Source: Isoetes engelmannii (taxonomy: Eukaryota; Streptophyta; Lycopodiopsida; Isoetales; Isoetaceae). From it: 25,493 bases of DNA. Where the stretch lies: NCBI GenBank assembly GCA_011763485.2, contig JAANSK020156671.1:1-25493 (forward strand), read 5' to 3'. This document shows positions 1-10,999 of the stretch, piece by piece. The stretch's first letter is position 1; the number at the start of each line of letters is the position of its first letter. The notes under the pieces were generated by a model, which did no database searches, was not told where the DNA came from, and saw only the letters and a list, made by a program, of their open reading frames with translations. The position numbers were made by a program, and so were the translations under genes.

Positions 1-2100
1 TCAGTATTGACATGCATTCCCTGTATTATTACCATGATGCATGCATGCTCTTTTTTGCAGGTTAGTTGTTTTTTATGTATAGACTGATGTATAAATTGTA
101 ATTACTGCAATCTCAAGATATAGGAAAGTTTTCAAATCCATTATTTATAGATGTTTACAATTGCAATTTGCAATTGACCATAGACAATTGTTGCCATGTT
201 TAATCATGCAAGATGATAATCTCAAGTGCATCTTTTATTAATGTAAGAAGTAAAGCATAGTAAGTAACTCCTCCCATGTTTGTCTTTCCATCATGTAAGG
301 GATTTCTTAGGTTCGATTGTTCGCCTTGGTTTCTACATTTTCTATTAGATTCCTTTAGCTACTGAAACATGCAACTAAAATGATAGAAAAATATTCTTCC
401 ATTTCTCATTACTTCGATGATTTTCAGGAGGAAGATCCCCTCAATGAGAGAAGCTTACTCCCAAATACATGAATGTATTTTAAGTCATAAATACATGATC
501 TGCAACGTCATTCATCTCATTGTGGTTTTATTTGCAATCTGCAAAAGTATGCAGATGTAAAATGACGATTTCAGAGCTAGGGGCCTGAGAATCATTATCC
601 AATTCCTCTTCTGTAGCAATGCTTTTGCTCAGGAACGTACTCCTTTTCTCTTAATTCGATCAAGTAATATTGTTTCTGATCCGACCTAAGTTCATGGTGG
701 TAAAGTAATTTATATGAAGGCAACTAGAGATTATTTCAAGGTAAAGGTAATATAATGGTTATTTCTTTTGTGTATATGTCACGGACATATGACAGTTGAG
801 TGTTGTATATATACCATTTATATTCTTTGTCTTAGACAATGCGTATGCGAATATATTTGTGTGAATATATTTTTGTGATCGAGGGGGTTGTTTATAGCAA
901 AGTTTGATGGATCACTTTCTTTTTGTCCGGCCTCATCGTAGAGGAAATGAAAGGTAAAGAAAATGAAAGTATTGCTCACATAAGTACAACTATAAATGTT
1001 TGAATTATATTAATATTAATCACAGCAACTTGGATCTAATCATGGCATTCTATTCTATCCTATCCATCAACATTTAAATTTCTAAGATTTTCTTAAGAAT
1101 TTTAAGTTTATCATTTTTTGATTTGACAAACAATTTAACATTGCAAGAATCTAATCATGCAATCTACCTGTGTATTTCAAAAATTGGAAAACTAACAAAA
1201 TTCCTTCATACACTTTAGAGATCAAGCAAAGTATCCAAGTTTATTGCTATGCTTGAACTTTCATTTCTATAAGGCATATTTTGTCTAGATCCCACTTCTT
1301 AAGTAGATGGTGTTCATAAACACAAATACTAATGGCCGAGTCTAAATTAAAGGCACGTGTTTTCTACACAGTGATAGTGTACATGTTGTAGGTAGTGACA
1401 ATGTACAAGTTGTGACATCATTGGTCCATGTGTAAGTTGTGGTTCATGTGTTAGTATAGATAGGAAGAACAAACAACTTAGATTGTAGGGGCATGAGTCT
1501 TAGTGGGGAGTTGTTGTCACTGTGTCTAGCTAGAATTCAAAGGAAATGATACAAAATTAGAATACCTTACTGTTATTGAGCCACATACCACGTGCTTGCA
1601 GCTAGAGTATATCTTTCACATTGTTCTGATGCATGTTTTGGAATTGGGTGATTGGCGAAGAATGGTTCTGAACGACTGCATCTTGCATTATTGGCGGGTT
1701 TGTTTCTGAAGGTAATCTCATAAACCAACGATGTTTTCTTGATGATCACATTAAACAAGCATTTCCTATAAACCTTCTATGTTTTGTTTTTTGGTAGTTG
1801 GTTAGATAATATTTTTAAGCAATGGATGTTCATTTATTGTGTTCAGTGTCCCCTCAAGACGAATTTGTCAATAAAATAAAACAATGATGCTCTCACACAT
1901 AAAATTCAATATGGTACTGAATGAAATTCAAACTTCCGTTTCATTATGCAAGCCTGAGACAACATGCTCATCTTCGATTTAAAGTTGCATACATGTCCAA
2001 CTAATACACGTCACATCTTAGCACTTCACCTACGTAATTTTATCTTGAATATTCTATTTCACCTAGCAAACACGTTACATCTAGCCATTCCACGCAACCA
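1..2100. other. AT-rich stretch without a recognisable gene
   Basis: I see no coding region with recognisable protein similarity here. The longest open stretch (1573-1758, minus strand, 61 codons) has no familiar motif and looks like chance. The sequence is AT-rich with short imperfect repeats around 1370-1455 (variants of a GTGACA...GTACAAGTTGTG motif). Because a Helitron 3' end lies at 2136 on the plus strand, part or all of this stretch could be the body of a non-autonomous Helitron. I could not find its 5' TC end. Confidence 0.5.
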
Positions 2101-2110
2101 CGACTAATGT

Positions 2111-2136
2111 CCGGCATCGCGGGCACACGTTTCTAG
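2111..2136 (+). mobile_element. Helitron 3' terminus (hairpin plus CTAG end)
   Basis: The bases form a short GC-rich hairpin (CCGGC-ATC-GCGGG, with one mismatched pair) followed by GCACACGTTT and CTAG, then a T outside the element. This is the usual plan of a Helitron 3' end: a hairpin about 10-12 bases before CTRR, inserted between A and T. GGGCACACGTTT and CTAGT also occur, inverted, at the Helitron end at 19739, so the two ends belong to the same or closely related families. The body should lie to the left, but no Rep/helicase coding is visible there, so this is probably a non-autonomous copy. Confidence 0.65.
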
Positions 2137-2780
2137 TTCTCTTTAAAATGTCTTGTACTATCGTAGTTGCAAGAATGTCTCAAATTTTTTCTACTGTACC
2201 TATCTTATTTTGATTCTTGGTTACGTGGTAAGCTTTAAACTATGCAAATGTGCAAATGACACTACATTAGTCTAGACCTCGTATGTGCATATTATGAATT
2301 TGGTTTGCTTGGCACCTTTACATTGAATACTGCTTTTGTTTTCTCAGCTATCTATCATTGCTGCCTCGCAAGCTAGTGTGCTAAATTACTATTGTCCTGT
2401 ATCAAATTCCATTGCAGTTCATATCTTTCTCATTCATTATGCTATGCTCTAGGATCACTTGCGGCTTAACACATCACACAATCTTGTGTTGCCATGTAGA
2501 CAACAATGACGTATGCATAATTCTGGAAAGAACGAATGTCACAACAAATATCCATTTTACCATGCAGCCTGTGGATTGAAGGATCCAGATTTGGACAGTG
2601 GTATTATCAAAGTCGGAGACGAGTCTTTTACAAGGGCTAACCATTTGGATAAAGGTAATAGCTACTGACCGTATACATATTAAATTAATGCTCCAAATCA
2701 AATATGAAATATTGTACATAAAAGATTGTAAAGCAAGAGTTATTTCAACTGGTCTGCTACTTCAGACCTGAGCTAACAGA
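2137..2780. other. No gene seen
   Basis: AT-rich DNA between the Helitron end and the decayed PPR gene. An 81-codon open stretch on the minus strand (2474-2719) has no recognisable motif and is treated as chance. Confidence 0.45.
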
Positions 2781-4620
2781 TAAATCATGTATGGGTATGG
2801 CTAGCATGGCATGGTTCCTCGTGAGAAATTCTTTTGCAACTCAAAGAAGCATAACTCTTTAGACCTGGCACGATGCCGTCTTTTTCCTTCGGCCAAGGCT
2901 GCACTATCGGTGCATGCATCAATAATGCTGGCAAATGTGGTGAAATACCTTTAGCAGATAGATAACGAAGGAGTTGAATGGTCTCCTCAGCTGGCCACTT
3001 TGGCCATAAGATAATATCATGGCAGTAACATCTTGTTGTTGTATTTGTAGAAACAATTTCAAGGCCTCCTCCAACAGACCCTGCTAAGGATAGGCTGAAA
3101 CAATTTCAATTCATGAAACAACATGATGCTTAAAATAATGCAAATGTCTCCTCCAAGTTTATTTGCCAAACATAAGCTGCAATTACTGTATTCCATGTGC
3201 ACTACTCTGCTCAGGCATTTGTTGGAAACTTTTAGTTGCTTCCTGAAGTTCGCCATGCTGAATGTGGGCTGAGATGATAACATCCCAAGACACTACATTG
3301 CGCCGAGGCATTGATTAAAAGCTTCTGCAAGCTTCCCTTGCTGGGCATGGGAGAGATCATGACGGTCAAGCAAAAACATTAGGGTCAGCATTTGCTCAAA
3401 CAGTTCTAAACCTTTCTCAAGTCTGCCAATTAAACTTAGCCTTCCATTACAGAATTCCAAACAATGACATCCCGCGATGGCACTTGTTGAACAATGCATC
3501 TGCATACATCAATTTTCCTTGTTGAGCATGTCTTCCAATCATCATGTTTCATGTACAATTATTATTAAACTTCATGTTCACAAATACAATCCAAGCCATC
3601 GTGCTCCTTTGGGCTTCAATTAATAGTCTCATAAAAATTAATATCACTCCAATTTCATGTCCTGGACTTCTATGAGGACTTCATAAAAGTACATCTGGGA
3701 TCTGGGCTCCTTTATGCCAGTCTTATATATTGCCAACTGCATCCAAACTGATATAGTTGCATAGCCTTTTATCTTCAAAATCGCCTGTTACCTGCTAAAA
3801 TTTTCAGAAATCCAAGCATAAAGCATTACAAAAGCAAAACAAAGAAGCAACTGTCAAGCAACCCAAGCAGTACATATCTTTGAGATATTTATGAAGACCC
3901 TTAATAATATTCTGCTTGCTGGAAACATTTATGAACTTGATATTTGCTTCAAATTCAAGCCTAAATATTGTAAGTGCTCTACGCGTACCTACAAGGACTT
4001 TGCAACGCCCCTACAAACAATATGAGTGTGCTTCATCACAATCCCGTCAATGACCCTTTGCAAGCCGAAGTGCAGAGTCCATTCAGAGGTTGATGTTCTC
4101 AGCAAGTAACTAGTTGATAAGTCTTCATTTGAAATAGATTGGACATTTACAGCAAGAACAAGTTATCTGACCAACACAGTGCCTCATGCAGAAGTCCTTA
4201 AGGTCGTTCTTAAGGAGAGGAAAGCAGACACTGTATTAGAGTGCAGGAAGGAATCACATTTATCAGCAGAGAAAGACATGAAAAGTTTCTGCTACTACAT
4301 ACATTGCTAAACAACTCGATGGCTTTACCCATACCATCTGGTCTATAAAGTAGAGGATACAAATTCTTATGTAGAAGAAAGTGTAATCTACGTACCGCAA
4401 GGACGTTCTCCAATTATATACACTTCTCAATGAAGATCAAGAACACCCTTTCAGGGTTCACAAATCCCAGCGGTAGTGCAGCGAGTCTCATTAAAGAAGG
4501 TGTTGAAGATAGAGCCTCCAGACTTAAAGCAATTTTTGAAAGCTCTAAATGTAAAACGAATGCCCTAGTAAGAATGGGCGCAACTCCGATAAAGTAAGAC
4601 ATGGAAAAGAAGGAGATTAA
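2780..4620 (-). pseudogene. Decayed pentatricopeptide repeat (PPR) protein gene
   Basis: PPR proteins are organelle RNA-binding proteins made of about 31-36-residue helical repeats. Reading the minus strand from about 4602 down, the start is followed by a typical leading L-type motif (IEKCI, then LENVLAVRRLHFLLHKN, near 4300-4440). Next come VPSRDVIVWNSVMEG and GRLEKGLELFEQML (about 3410-3480), GKLAEAFNQCLGAM (about 3293-3345), PRRNVVSWDVIISAHIQHG (about 3250-3312) and TFASIIDACTDSAALAEGK (about 2880-2955). The pieces are in order but lie in different frames with in-frame stops, including one right after IEKCI, so the gene is dead. No DYW or E domain is visible at the 3' end. The MPxRNVVSW style is common in fern and lycophyte PLS-class PPR proteins. 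The target RNA cannot be guessed. Confidence 0.75.
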
Positions 4621-4762
4621 ATGTAGAAACTTGGCTGCTAGTTATTGGAAATCTGGGGAGAAGACAAAAGTGTACGATGCTCTATAGTCTTAACAACGAA
4701 GCCCCTGAAAAAATGAAAGCCAAAGGAATACGAAGCTGAGAGAGAAGAGCTCTGGCAGACGG

Positions 4763-5002
4763 CTAACCTTCGAAGAATGCATGCCAGTTTGCCGGATTGA
4801 ACAGCCATGACAGGGCTCGACCAGCAGCAAGATCGACCGGCAGAATGACGGCCACGGTAGGTTTAGGGTAGTCATGTGGAATATTGGGGTATATTCTGGC
4901 ATAACTCGGAATATCCCACATTCTCGCGTAAGCATTAGGGGCAACCCAAAAACTTAGCAACTCGAATCCATTTTTCTGCCCATTTTTCCCGAGTTTATCC
5001 AC
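4763..5002 (-). other. Unassigned 79-codon open frame, possible exon
   Basis: This frame starts with ATG and reads MDKLGKNGQKNGFELLSFW and on to NPANWHAFFEG. Its last codons are followed by GGTTAG, so a 5' splice site could lie at its end (TTCGAAG, then GTTAGC on the minus strand). It lies just upstream of the decayed PPR gene on the same strand, so it could be a leader exon of that gene. I recognise no domain, and the composition does not clearly separate it from chance. Confidence 0.2.
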
Positions 5003-5050
5003 AAAATCACATGTATATAGATTGAAACAGTCTTAGTCTGCAACAAAGGA

Positions 5051-5090
5051 CGTTCTCCTACAGTCCGGTTCATTCTCCTACAGTCTGGTT
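5051..5090. repeat. 20-bp tandem duplication
   Basis: Two head-to-tail copies of a 20-base unit (TTCTCCTACAGT core), at 5051-5070 and 5071-5090, match at 18 of 20 positions. It lies outside any recognised gene. Confidence 0.8.
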
Positions 5091-5159
5091 TAAGTTGGAG
5101 CATGTCTATATTAATACCGGGAAAAGCTTGTTTATGCAGGTAGACCATTGATGGCAAGA

Positions 5160-6110
5160 CAGTGCTTCTACGTCGTGCCTCTAATCCTTGCCTGCGTTTA
5201 CCAAGGTAAGTTATGGAAAGGATAACACTCTTTGGATGGTAATAGACTTTTTAGTCTTTAGAATTTGGATTATTAAATTAAATTTAGCTGTAAAGATGTT
5301 GCACGTACCGTCACAATTTCCTTTCCTTATCCTCAGTATGCTCCTGTGCTGTAGACAAAAGCCGAGCTTATAACTTGTCCATACGAAGAGTGATCATATC
5401 TTAACACTTGCTAGTAGTCTATTGGATTGTAAAATTATCCAATTGTTCATGCCAACATCTGTCTAAAGCCATGTAAACCCTAACAAACAAGCAAGTGCAA
5501 AAATAGATTAGCAACTACTCATACTTTGGGCTTGCTAAGAAACCTGCCTGACATGGGAGCTTGATTCTTTGATCAAAGTTCATGGCTGCAAATAAGTCCT
5601 AAAATTAACAGGGTTGTAGATTTTTCCATACTGTCCATTTAGAAGCACAAACTATAAACGGATATTCCAATCAATCTGTACCTCAAGCCGTCAATTAATC
5701 TTTTGGATCTGAATCCTCAAGTACCCTAGCCACCACTTGGATCTTGGCGTGATTGGAAGAAAAAGGGGAACCAAAAAAGGAAAAAGAAGAAATACTGTTT
5801 CTCAAGCTGCAGACTTTAAAAATGACTCAGAAACTTATCCCTTAGGAATGGAATTTTTAAGGGCAATGTAGTTGGGAAACATGTATTTGAAATAACTAAT
5901 TAGACATTAGGTGTCTCGTAACTTTTCTAACAATAATGAAATTTTCTGACCTTAAACCCATAAAGGCTATAGATGTATTGATGGCTTATGTCATTGACTT
6001 AATGTTTGATTCACAGCCATAACTCATAAAGATTCATGCTTCAACAATCTATCATTAATTTGCTCCTGCAAGTGAATATCATATGAAAACGGCAAAAATC
6101 TTCTTCATAT
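5160..6110. other. No gene seen
   Basis: AT-rich DNA. The 61-codon plus-strand frame at 5188-5373 has no recognisable motif. Nothing here could be assigned to a gene or to a mobile element with confidence. Confidence 0.45.
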
Positions 6111-6179
6111 TGGGTGGTAGTAATTTTGCCTTACTACCCACATTGCTTCAGATTAGAAAGACTATTATGGACGTATCGT

Positions 6180-6357
6180 CCATTTTAGTAGCTCCCATCT
6201 CTAGCTCTAGAGTGAATTGCAAGTAAGTAAAAAATGAGGCAACAGATGGATGGCTTATATAGTCATTCCTATAAGCAACAGATGGATGAGTCAGTATTGC
6301 ACAGTCATCATGCACGTGTTTACGTGTGGAATCTGAAATGTTCCAACATACCCCCAA
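6180..6357 (-). mobile_element. Fossil LTR fragment, copia-like, with polypurine tract
   Basis: On the minus strand a G-rich tract (CATTGGGGGTA, about 6349-6359) is followed by TGTTGGAACATTTC. This is how the polypurine tract meets the start of the 3' LTR in many plant Ty1/copia elements. A TATA-like stretch (GACTATATAAGCC, about 6253-6265) fits the LTR promoter. The far end of the LTR is not clear. No coding region of the element is recognisable beside it, so this is an old remnant. A 14-base direct repeat (GCAACAGATGGATG) occurs twice inside it, near 6238 and 6276. Confidence 0.45.
6283..6332. repeat. Direct repeat, copy 1 (LTR-derived)
   Basis: This segment (TGGATGAGTCAGTATTGCAC and on) recurs in the same orientation at 9845-9882. 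The second copy lacks about 12 bases and carries a few substitutions. Copy 1 lies inside the LTR fossil, so copy 2 is probably a scrap of a related LTR. The LINE lies between the two copies. Confidence 0.75.
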
Positions 6358-6724
6358 TGACTAGCAATGCTCAAAACCGAGGGAAAGAAAAACAGAATTG
6401 ACAATTAGGCTAGAAATCTTAATATCCCTTCTGAGAAACAGCAGAGAATACTAAAATATCCAAGGAGGAATAGCGGGTACACCATGTAAAAGTTCCTTCA
6501 TATGAACAAACTGACTACATGAGAGATGTTTTGTTGCTATCGCATTCATAACTTGAATCCATGTATAATAAGTTCATGGTCTTCAAGAACAGTAACCATA
6601 AGAGCATAGTTACAAGAGTAATCTACTGGAAGCAGAGCAGCAATACAAGCAGATCTTTCGAGGAACCAAAGAGAAAGAAGGCATTGGTGCACCACTGACA
6701 AGTGGATCCCTCGAAAGAAAGATT

Positions 6725-6748
6725 ACATTAATAATAATAATTTATTAA
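6725..6748 (-). repeat. LINE 3' tail, ATT-rich
   Basis: On the minus strand the LINE 3' untranslated part (TTTTGGGTCTCCCGGGCATG) ends in an ATTAATAAATTATTATTATT tail. Short-unit 3' tails of this kind mark the 3' ends of many LINEs and set the lower boundary of this copy. Confidence 0.65.
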
Positions 6749-6837
6749 TCATGCCCGGGAGACCCAAAAGGTCATAGGGCAAAGTCACATCAACTTTTCA
6801 AGTAAAGCACGATGGCTCTCCATATCTTTCATATTAG

Positions 6838-9038
6838 AAGCCTAATTTAGCACTGTCGAATTGTAACATAGAATATAGGTTCATAAACTTTATGCCATGC
6901 TTATCTCTAACATCAACAAACTTATCACATTTCAGTAGAAAGTGTTCCTCGTATTCAACACTACCTGTGTCTACAAGAGACCACTTGGGTCTATGGGACC
7001 AATTATACACCAATTATGTACAGCCAGGGGCGCATTTGCAGCCTCCCTAGAGATATTGCATCATGAAAAAAAGTATAAAGTGATGTCAGACTTGTTTTCA
7101 TCGTTTTAGTCCATCCCCCAGAACGTGATAACGTCCCATATGACTTGCTGCGACAATCCCAGTTCTACACGTCTATGAAATAGGCGGTTCTGAGGGACCA
7201 TATCAAAGGCAAAGGCTTTGCGGAAATCCACAAAGCAGCAATACACTTCTGTTTTCATGGCCTTAGCGCCTCAATGATAGACTGCAAGGTAAAAATATGA
7301 TCTGTTGTTGAGAAATTTCCCCTGAAACCAGCCTGACCATTTGCTCTAAGGAGATCCTTCTCCTCGTGTTCACTGATAATCAAGTCCAATGCGCATCCAT
7401 ATAATCTTGCCATGGCATGTCCAATCATTATAAGGCGGTCGTTGTTTAAATTCATTGGATCTCCAGCCTTAAAAATTGGCTTGATGATATTAATGGCCCA
7501 TGTTTTTGGAAAGCCTGAGCATATTATCTCATTGAATAAATCTGCCACAATAGGCGCAAGGGTATTTCATGGATCAGATATTCAGCCTGCAGGTCCCCAC
7601 AATCTTTTGCTTTCCCAGTGTTCATTTTGCTTATAGCTTCTCGAATAAGGGAAGTAGGGAAGCGAGAGGCGGATTGGGGCCGGGGCTGCATCCCACTGTC
7701 CAGCAAATCTGCTCTTTCCACATCTAGGAGTGCATAAGTGGTCAACACTTTTTGGTCTTTAAGAGGCAAGTCAGATTTCTTAGCAAGAAGATTCTGCCAA
7801 AATTTAGCAGATTTATTACTGTACATCAAGTTAAGCACGTCTTTCCTCACTTGCTTTACATAATGTTCTCTTTTTTCATGCGGATCAGTTTTTTGTAGGC
7901 TTTTGTAGTCGCAACAGCTGTAGAAGACCAGGCTGCCAATTGTTTCTTGAGCTGCTTGTGAAAATTTTTGCATTCTTCGTCACATCAAATGTTTTTGGGG
8001 CATTTGTGCACGTCGCTCGTTTACGGAAGGAGCAAAGCTTGTGTGGGAAAATGTTTAGGCAGGCTTGGTGTACGCCAGATGTGAGCATTGTGGCCCTTTC
8101 TTCCATATTTTGAAAGGCAGGGATGTCTCTCAATCGTGTATCCAGCTCAAGATTATAGATAAGATCAAGAGAGTGGTCAAACTCAAAACGGAAGTAGGGT
8201 GGTTCTTGGGGCAAGCTTGTGTCCAACTCAAAGCACGTTTTGAGGCAACAGAGGAGAGGAGAATGGTCCCTGGTGGGTGGTTGAGGTGGGACTAACATCT
8301 TATCGATCTCCTTTGCCAAGGCTGGAGACCCCATCACCACTACACTATGTCCACCGCTTTGAGGACTACAAGCATAGTTGGATGAACCAGAAAAATGTAA
8401 ATGACAAGATCGTGCATCTGTCCAAATTCCAAAAGGAAGTGCCCATACCTTGTAATCCCGCATTACAATCATCATAGTATGGGTTTCAGCAAGAGATAAA
8501 GATGGCAGCCCTTCAAAATCCACCAATTGAACTTGGGCATCTGCAGTTTTTGCATCAAAATCACCTAAGAACAGGAATTTTCCTTGCTTAGAGAATTCAG
8601 TGGTATCATCAAATAAAGCCATGTAAGGAGGGCCGCCTTCTGGGTATCCACATCAGGGTGGAAGTAGCATGCAGCAACATATATGCAATCTACTGGAGAG
8701 GTTCGTATCTGGACCCACAGAAACCTTGCTGCTTCATCCTTTTTCACTATGGAAATGATTCCGGATAATTGATTTGTAAAGGACTGCTGCTACTCCTTTT
8801 TCGCTATGGAAATGATTCTAGATAATTGATTTGTAAAGGACTGCTACTCCTGATCCCCGTTTACCTTTCTTCTTGCTTCTGTAGACCGAGTCCCAAGAGT
8901 AACCCGACATTTCTGGAAGACCAGTTTTGTTTCATGTGTTTCTGACAAAAAAACAATATTCCTGTCTTTTACAAGGTCCATAAGATCACCTGGATCTGAT
9001 CTGAAGGTCCCCTTACAGTTCCATGCTGCCATAGCCAA
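6838..9038 (-). pseudogene. LINE ORF2 remnant: APE endonuclease and partial reverse transcriptase
   Basis: ORF2 nicks the target DNA and copies the RNA into it. The start reads MAMAAWNCKGTF, then IVFLSETHETK (endonuclease E motif). Further on come FLFLGDFDAK (the GDFN-type motif) and PTRDHSPL (the DH motif), so the endonuclease core is recognisable. The linker region is open at 7524-7973 (149 codons, with LIREAISKMNTGKAKDCGDLQAEYL as the KAxGxDGxxAE-type motif). Then come WAINIIKPIFKAGDP, QAGFRGNFSTTDHIFTLQSI and CCFVDFRKAFAFDMVPQNRL, which are reverse transcriptase motifs up to the first catalytic Asp. KAFAFD carries a 2-residue duplication relative to the usual KAFD. The YADD motif is absent: the sequence drops to the C-terminal EEHFLLKC within about 200 bases. 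At least four frame changes separate the pieces. Confidence 0.8.
8738..8850. repeat. 57-bp tandem duplication inside the LINE endonuclease
   Basis: Two head-to-tail copies, 8738-8794 and 8795-8850, share TATGGAAATGATT and ATAATTGATTTGTAAAGGA. They differ at a few positions and by a 3-base loss in the second copy. The duplication lies in the endonuclease coding part of the dead LINE, so it arose as a local duplication after insertion or in the parent copy. Confidence 0.85.
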
Positions 9039-9061
9039 GGATTTGATTGTCTCCTAGACCC

Positions 9062-9560
9062 TTAATTTTTATTTGCGGATCTTGTCGCGGATGATGACTC
9101 GGCCATCTTTATAAATAGTGCATTTGGTTGGATCTTTCCGAGCCTCTGTGACCTCTTGCAAACATCTCTTTTTGTGCTCAACCTGCATTGGAGTGAGGTT
9201 TTCATCCATAAAGACCTTGGGAACTGTCGCAAGTTTTCTCCTATTCTTGAGGGCATTCAATCTATCTTTCAAGGTCTTAAACTGAAAGGCTGTTCTCTTG
9301 TGTTGCCTTTGTTTGCACTCCATGCAGCTTCAATTTTGTGATCTAAGATGCCTAAAGTGTTGGTCACAAACGCAATTGCAGTATCAAGGGAATCAGCGGT
9401 CATGTCAGCCCAAGGACTCTGATATTGCATTAAAGAGGGTTTGAAAACTAAGAAGATCAACATAAGTCTGCAGAGCAATGCTCATAGGAGAAACAAGTGG
9501 AGATGATGGACAGACAAACGCCTTTCTGGCAACCAAAGATGAAACTAAAAATAGACAAAC
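9062..9560 (-). pseudogene. LINE ORF1 C-terminal part
   Basis: ORF1 of LINEs encodes a nucleic-acid-binding chaperone. The minus strand at 9069-9323 is open for 84 codons and ends ENLTPMQVEHKKRCLQEV, then KCTIYKDGRVIIRDKIRK. This matches the LTPxxxxxRxxL...IRxGxI pattern seen at the C-terminus of many LINE ORF1 proteins. Upstream, in another frame, LDTAIAFVTNTLGILDHKIE (about 9330-9400) and LQTYVDLLSFQT (about 9420-9470) look like a coiled-coil part. A frame change between the two pieces breaks the gene. ORF2 begins about 25 bases after the ORF1 stop, the usual close spacing. Confidence 0.6.
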
Positions 9561-9844
9561 AAATACATGAATCCAAGGAATCTTTCTGCCAAAACTTGCC
9601 CAGTAACCAAAAAGTTTTGAAGATAAGATGGTCTTTAATCAAGGTCTTAAACTTCTCAGACCAAAACACCCTTCAGCCAGTGATCTTGTGGAAATTGGAA
9701 AATCTTAACTCCAGATAAGGAAGAAATCTGGCCAATCAACAAGCCATTTCAAGCCCGCCACAGCCTGTAAATTCTTAGCTTCTAACTCTAAACCTTTGAA
9801 AAGACTTAGCAGGATCATTAAACATGAATTTCTCAGCAACAGAG

Positions 9845-9882
9845 TGGATGAGTCAGCATTGCACAGTCATCATGCGTGGAAT
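9845..9882. repeat. Direct repeat, copy 2 (LTR-derived)
   Basis: This matches 6283-6332 in the same orientation with an internal gap of about 12 bases. No further LTR sequence could be followed on either side, so it is a short scrap beyond the 5' side of the LINE. Confidence 0.7.
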
Positions 9883-9889
9883 ATAATAT

Positions 9890-10990
9890 ATTTTAAACAG
9901 TAGTTACAAAATGTGCTTGCATTTCCAGCATATATTGATTAATTTTATTCAATAATGAACATTCAAGATTCCAATAAAACTATTTGAATGAAATGAACCA
10001 GTGAAACATGGAATTGAAGCTCAAATAATAAGACAGAGATCTTGTAGTGAGGTCGTCATTATTTGTGGCATGTGCATACGGGTAAAACCTCTACAATGGA
10101 TTTACAAGAATTTCAATACATGCAAAAGAAAGTTGGAGTAAACATGTTTGAATTTGAATTTAAACACTTCAAAAGTCAGAATTGGAGTTCTGATAATAAG
10201 CAGTTCAGCATGTGCATCTTTTAGCAATTCAAAAGAAAATCAAGGTACAGATAAAGGAGAGTTGGGACCAACCACGGTTGATTGTGTGCAAAGGCTGCAA
10301 ATAACCAATGCATCAGGCGAATGAAAACATGAAGTCAGCCAATTTATATTGCCACAAATAATCTTAGAAGTTCGTGACGAGCGACTCCAGTACTTGCCTA
10401 TTTCTTATATGACGCAAACAATTTTGCTAGGACAGACAAGTTCAATAAAGGTGAGGAGTCAGACAGTACTGACATGAGTACTATGTGGAGAAGAAAGTTA
10501 GAATATTGATTCAATAAACCTTCTGAACAACTTTGGTGGTAATAAATTAAATCGATGACTCTCTCTGATGCCGATCACTAATTCTGGAGCAAGTATGAAC
10601 ATATAAGTAGATTCTCCAGCTTCATCTTTGTGACAATGGTCAGGTTAAACTCGGGCCATGTCTAGCTTGTCCTGTATCAAAAAATGCTGATGTTAAGTTT
10701 CAACCTGTAACAAAAAAAAATATTGATTTAGGTTTTAGCTTGAAGGTCATGGTTTCCATGGATTTTGAAATCAGACATCTGATGACATCTTTTCAAAACA
10801 ACCTGCACCGAACTCTTTCTGTTAATCTAAAATAATGATTGTACCCAAGAACCAAATCATTGATCTGCTGTGCTCCACATTCTCATAAAAAACTAGCAGG
10901 TGAGATAATGAAGGAACGATCTCCATGTCACGGTTCTCCTAACTCTGAAAAAATGGTTCTCACCAGGTAAAGAAATAAACTCAAAAGAAC
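9890..10990. other. No gene seen
   Basis: AT-rich DNA with stops in all frames and no recognisable motif. The unfound first exon of the amidohydrolase gene could lie here or further upstream. I looked for an ATG-led exon with a hydrophobic run and a GT end and could not choose one. Confidence 0.4.
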
Positions 10991-10999
10991 CTTCTAGAT

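Larger units (their letters stand above)
6725..9560 (-). mobile_element. Non-LTR retrotransposon (LINE), internally deleted
   Basis: Reading on the minus strand, the parts run in LINE order: an ORF1 tail (about 9062-9560), then ORF2 with an APE-type endonuclease (about 8200-9038), a linker, the start of the reverse transcriptase (about 7110-7550), and finally the C-terminal zinc-knuckle half EEHFLLKC (about 6945-6970). A 3' untranslated part follows, ending in an ATT-rich tail (6725-6748). Total length is about 2.8 kb against the usual 5-6 kb. The reverse transcriptase core between VDFRKAF and the zinc knuckle is missing. Frames change several times and stops occur, so the copy cannot move by itself. 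The clade (L1-like or another APE-bearing group) is not resolved, and the 5' end is uncertain. Confidence 0.8.
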
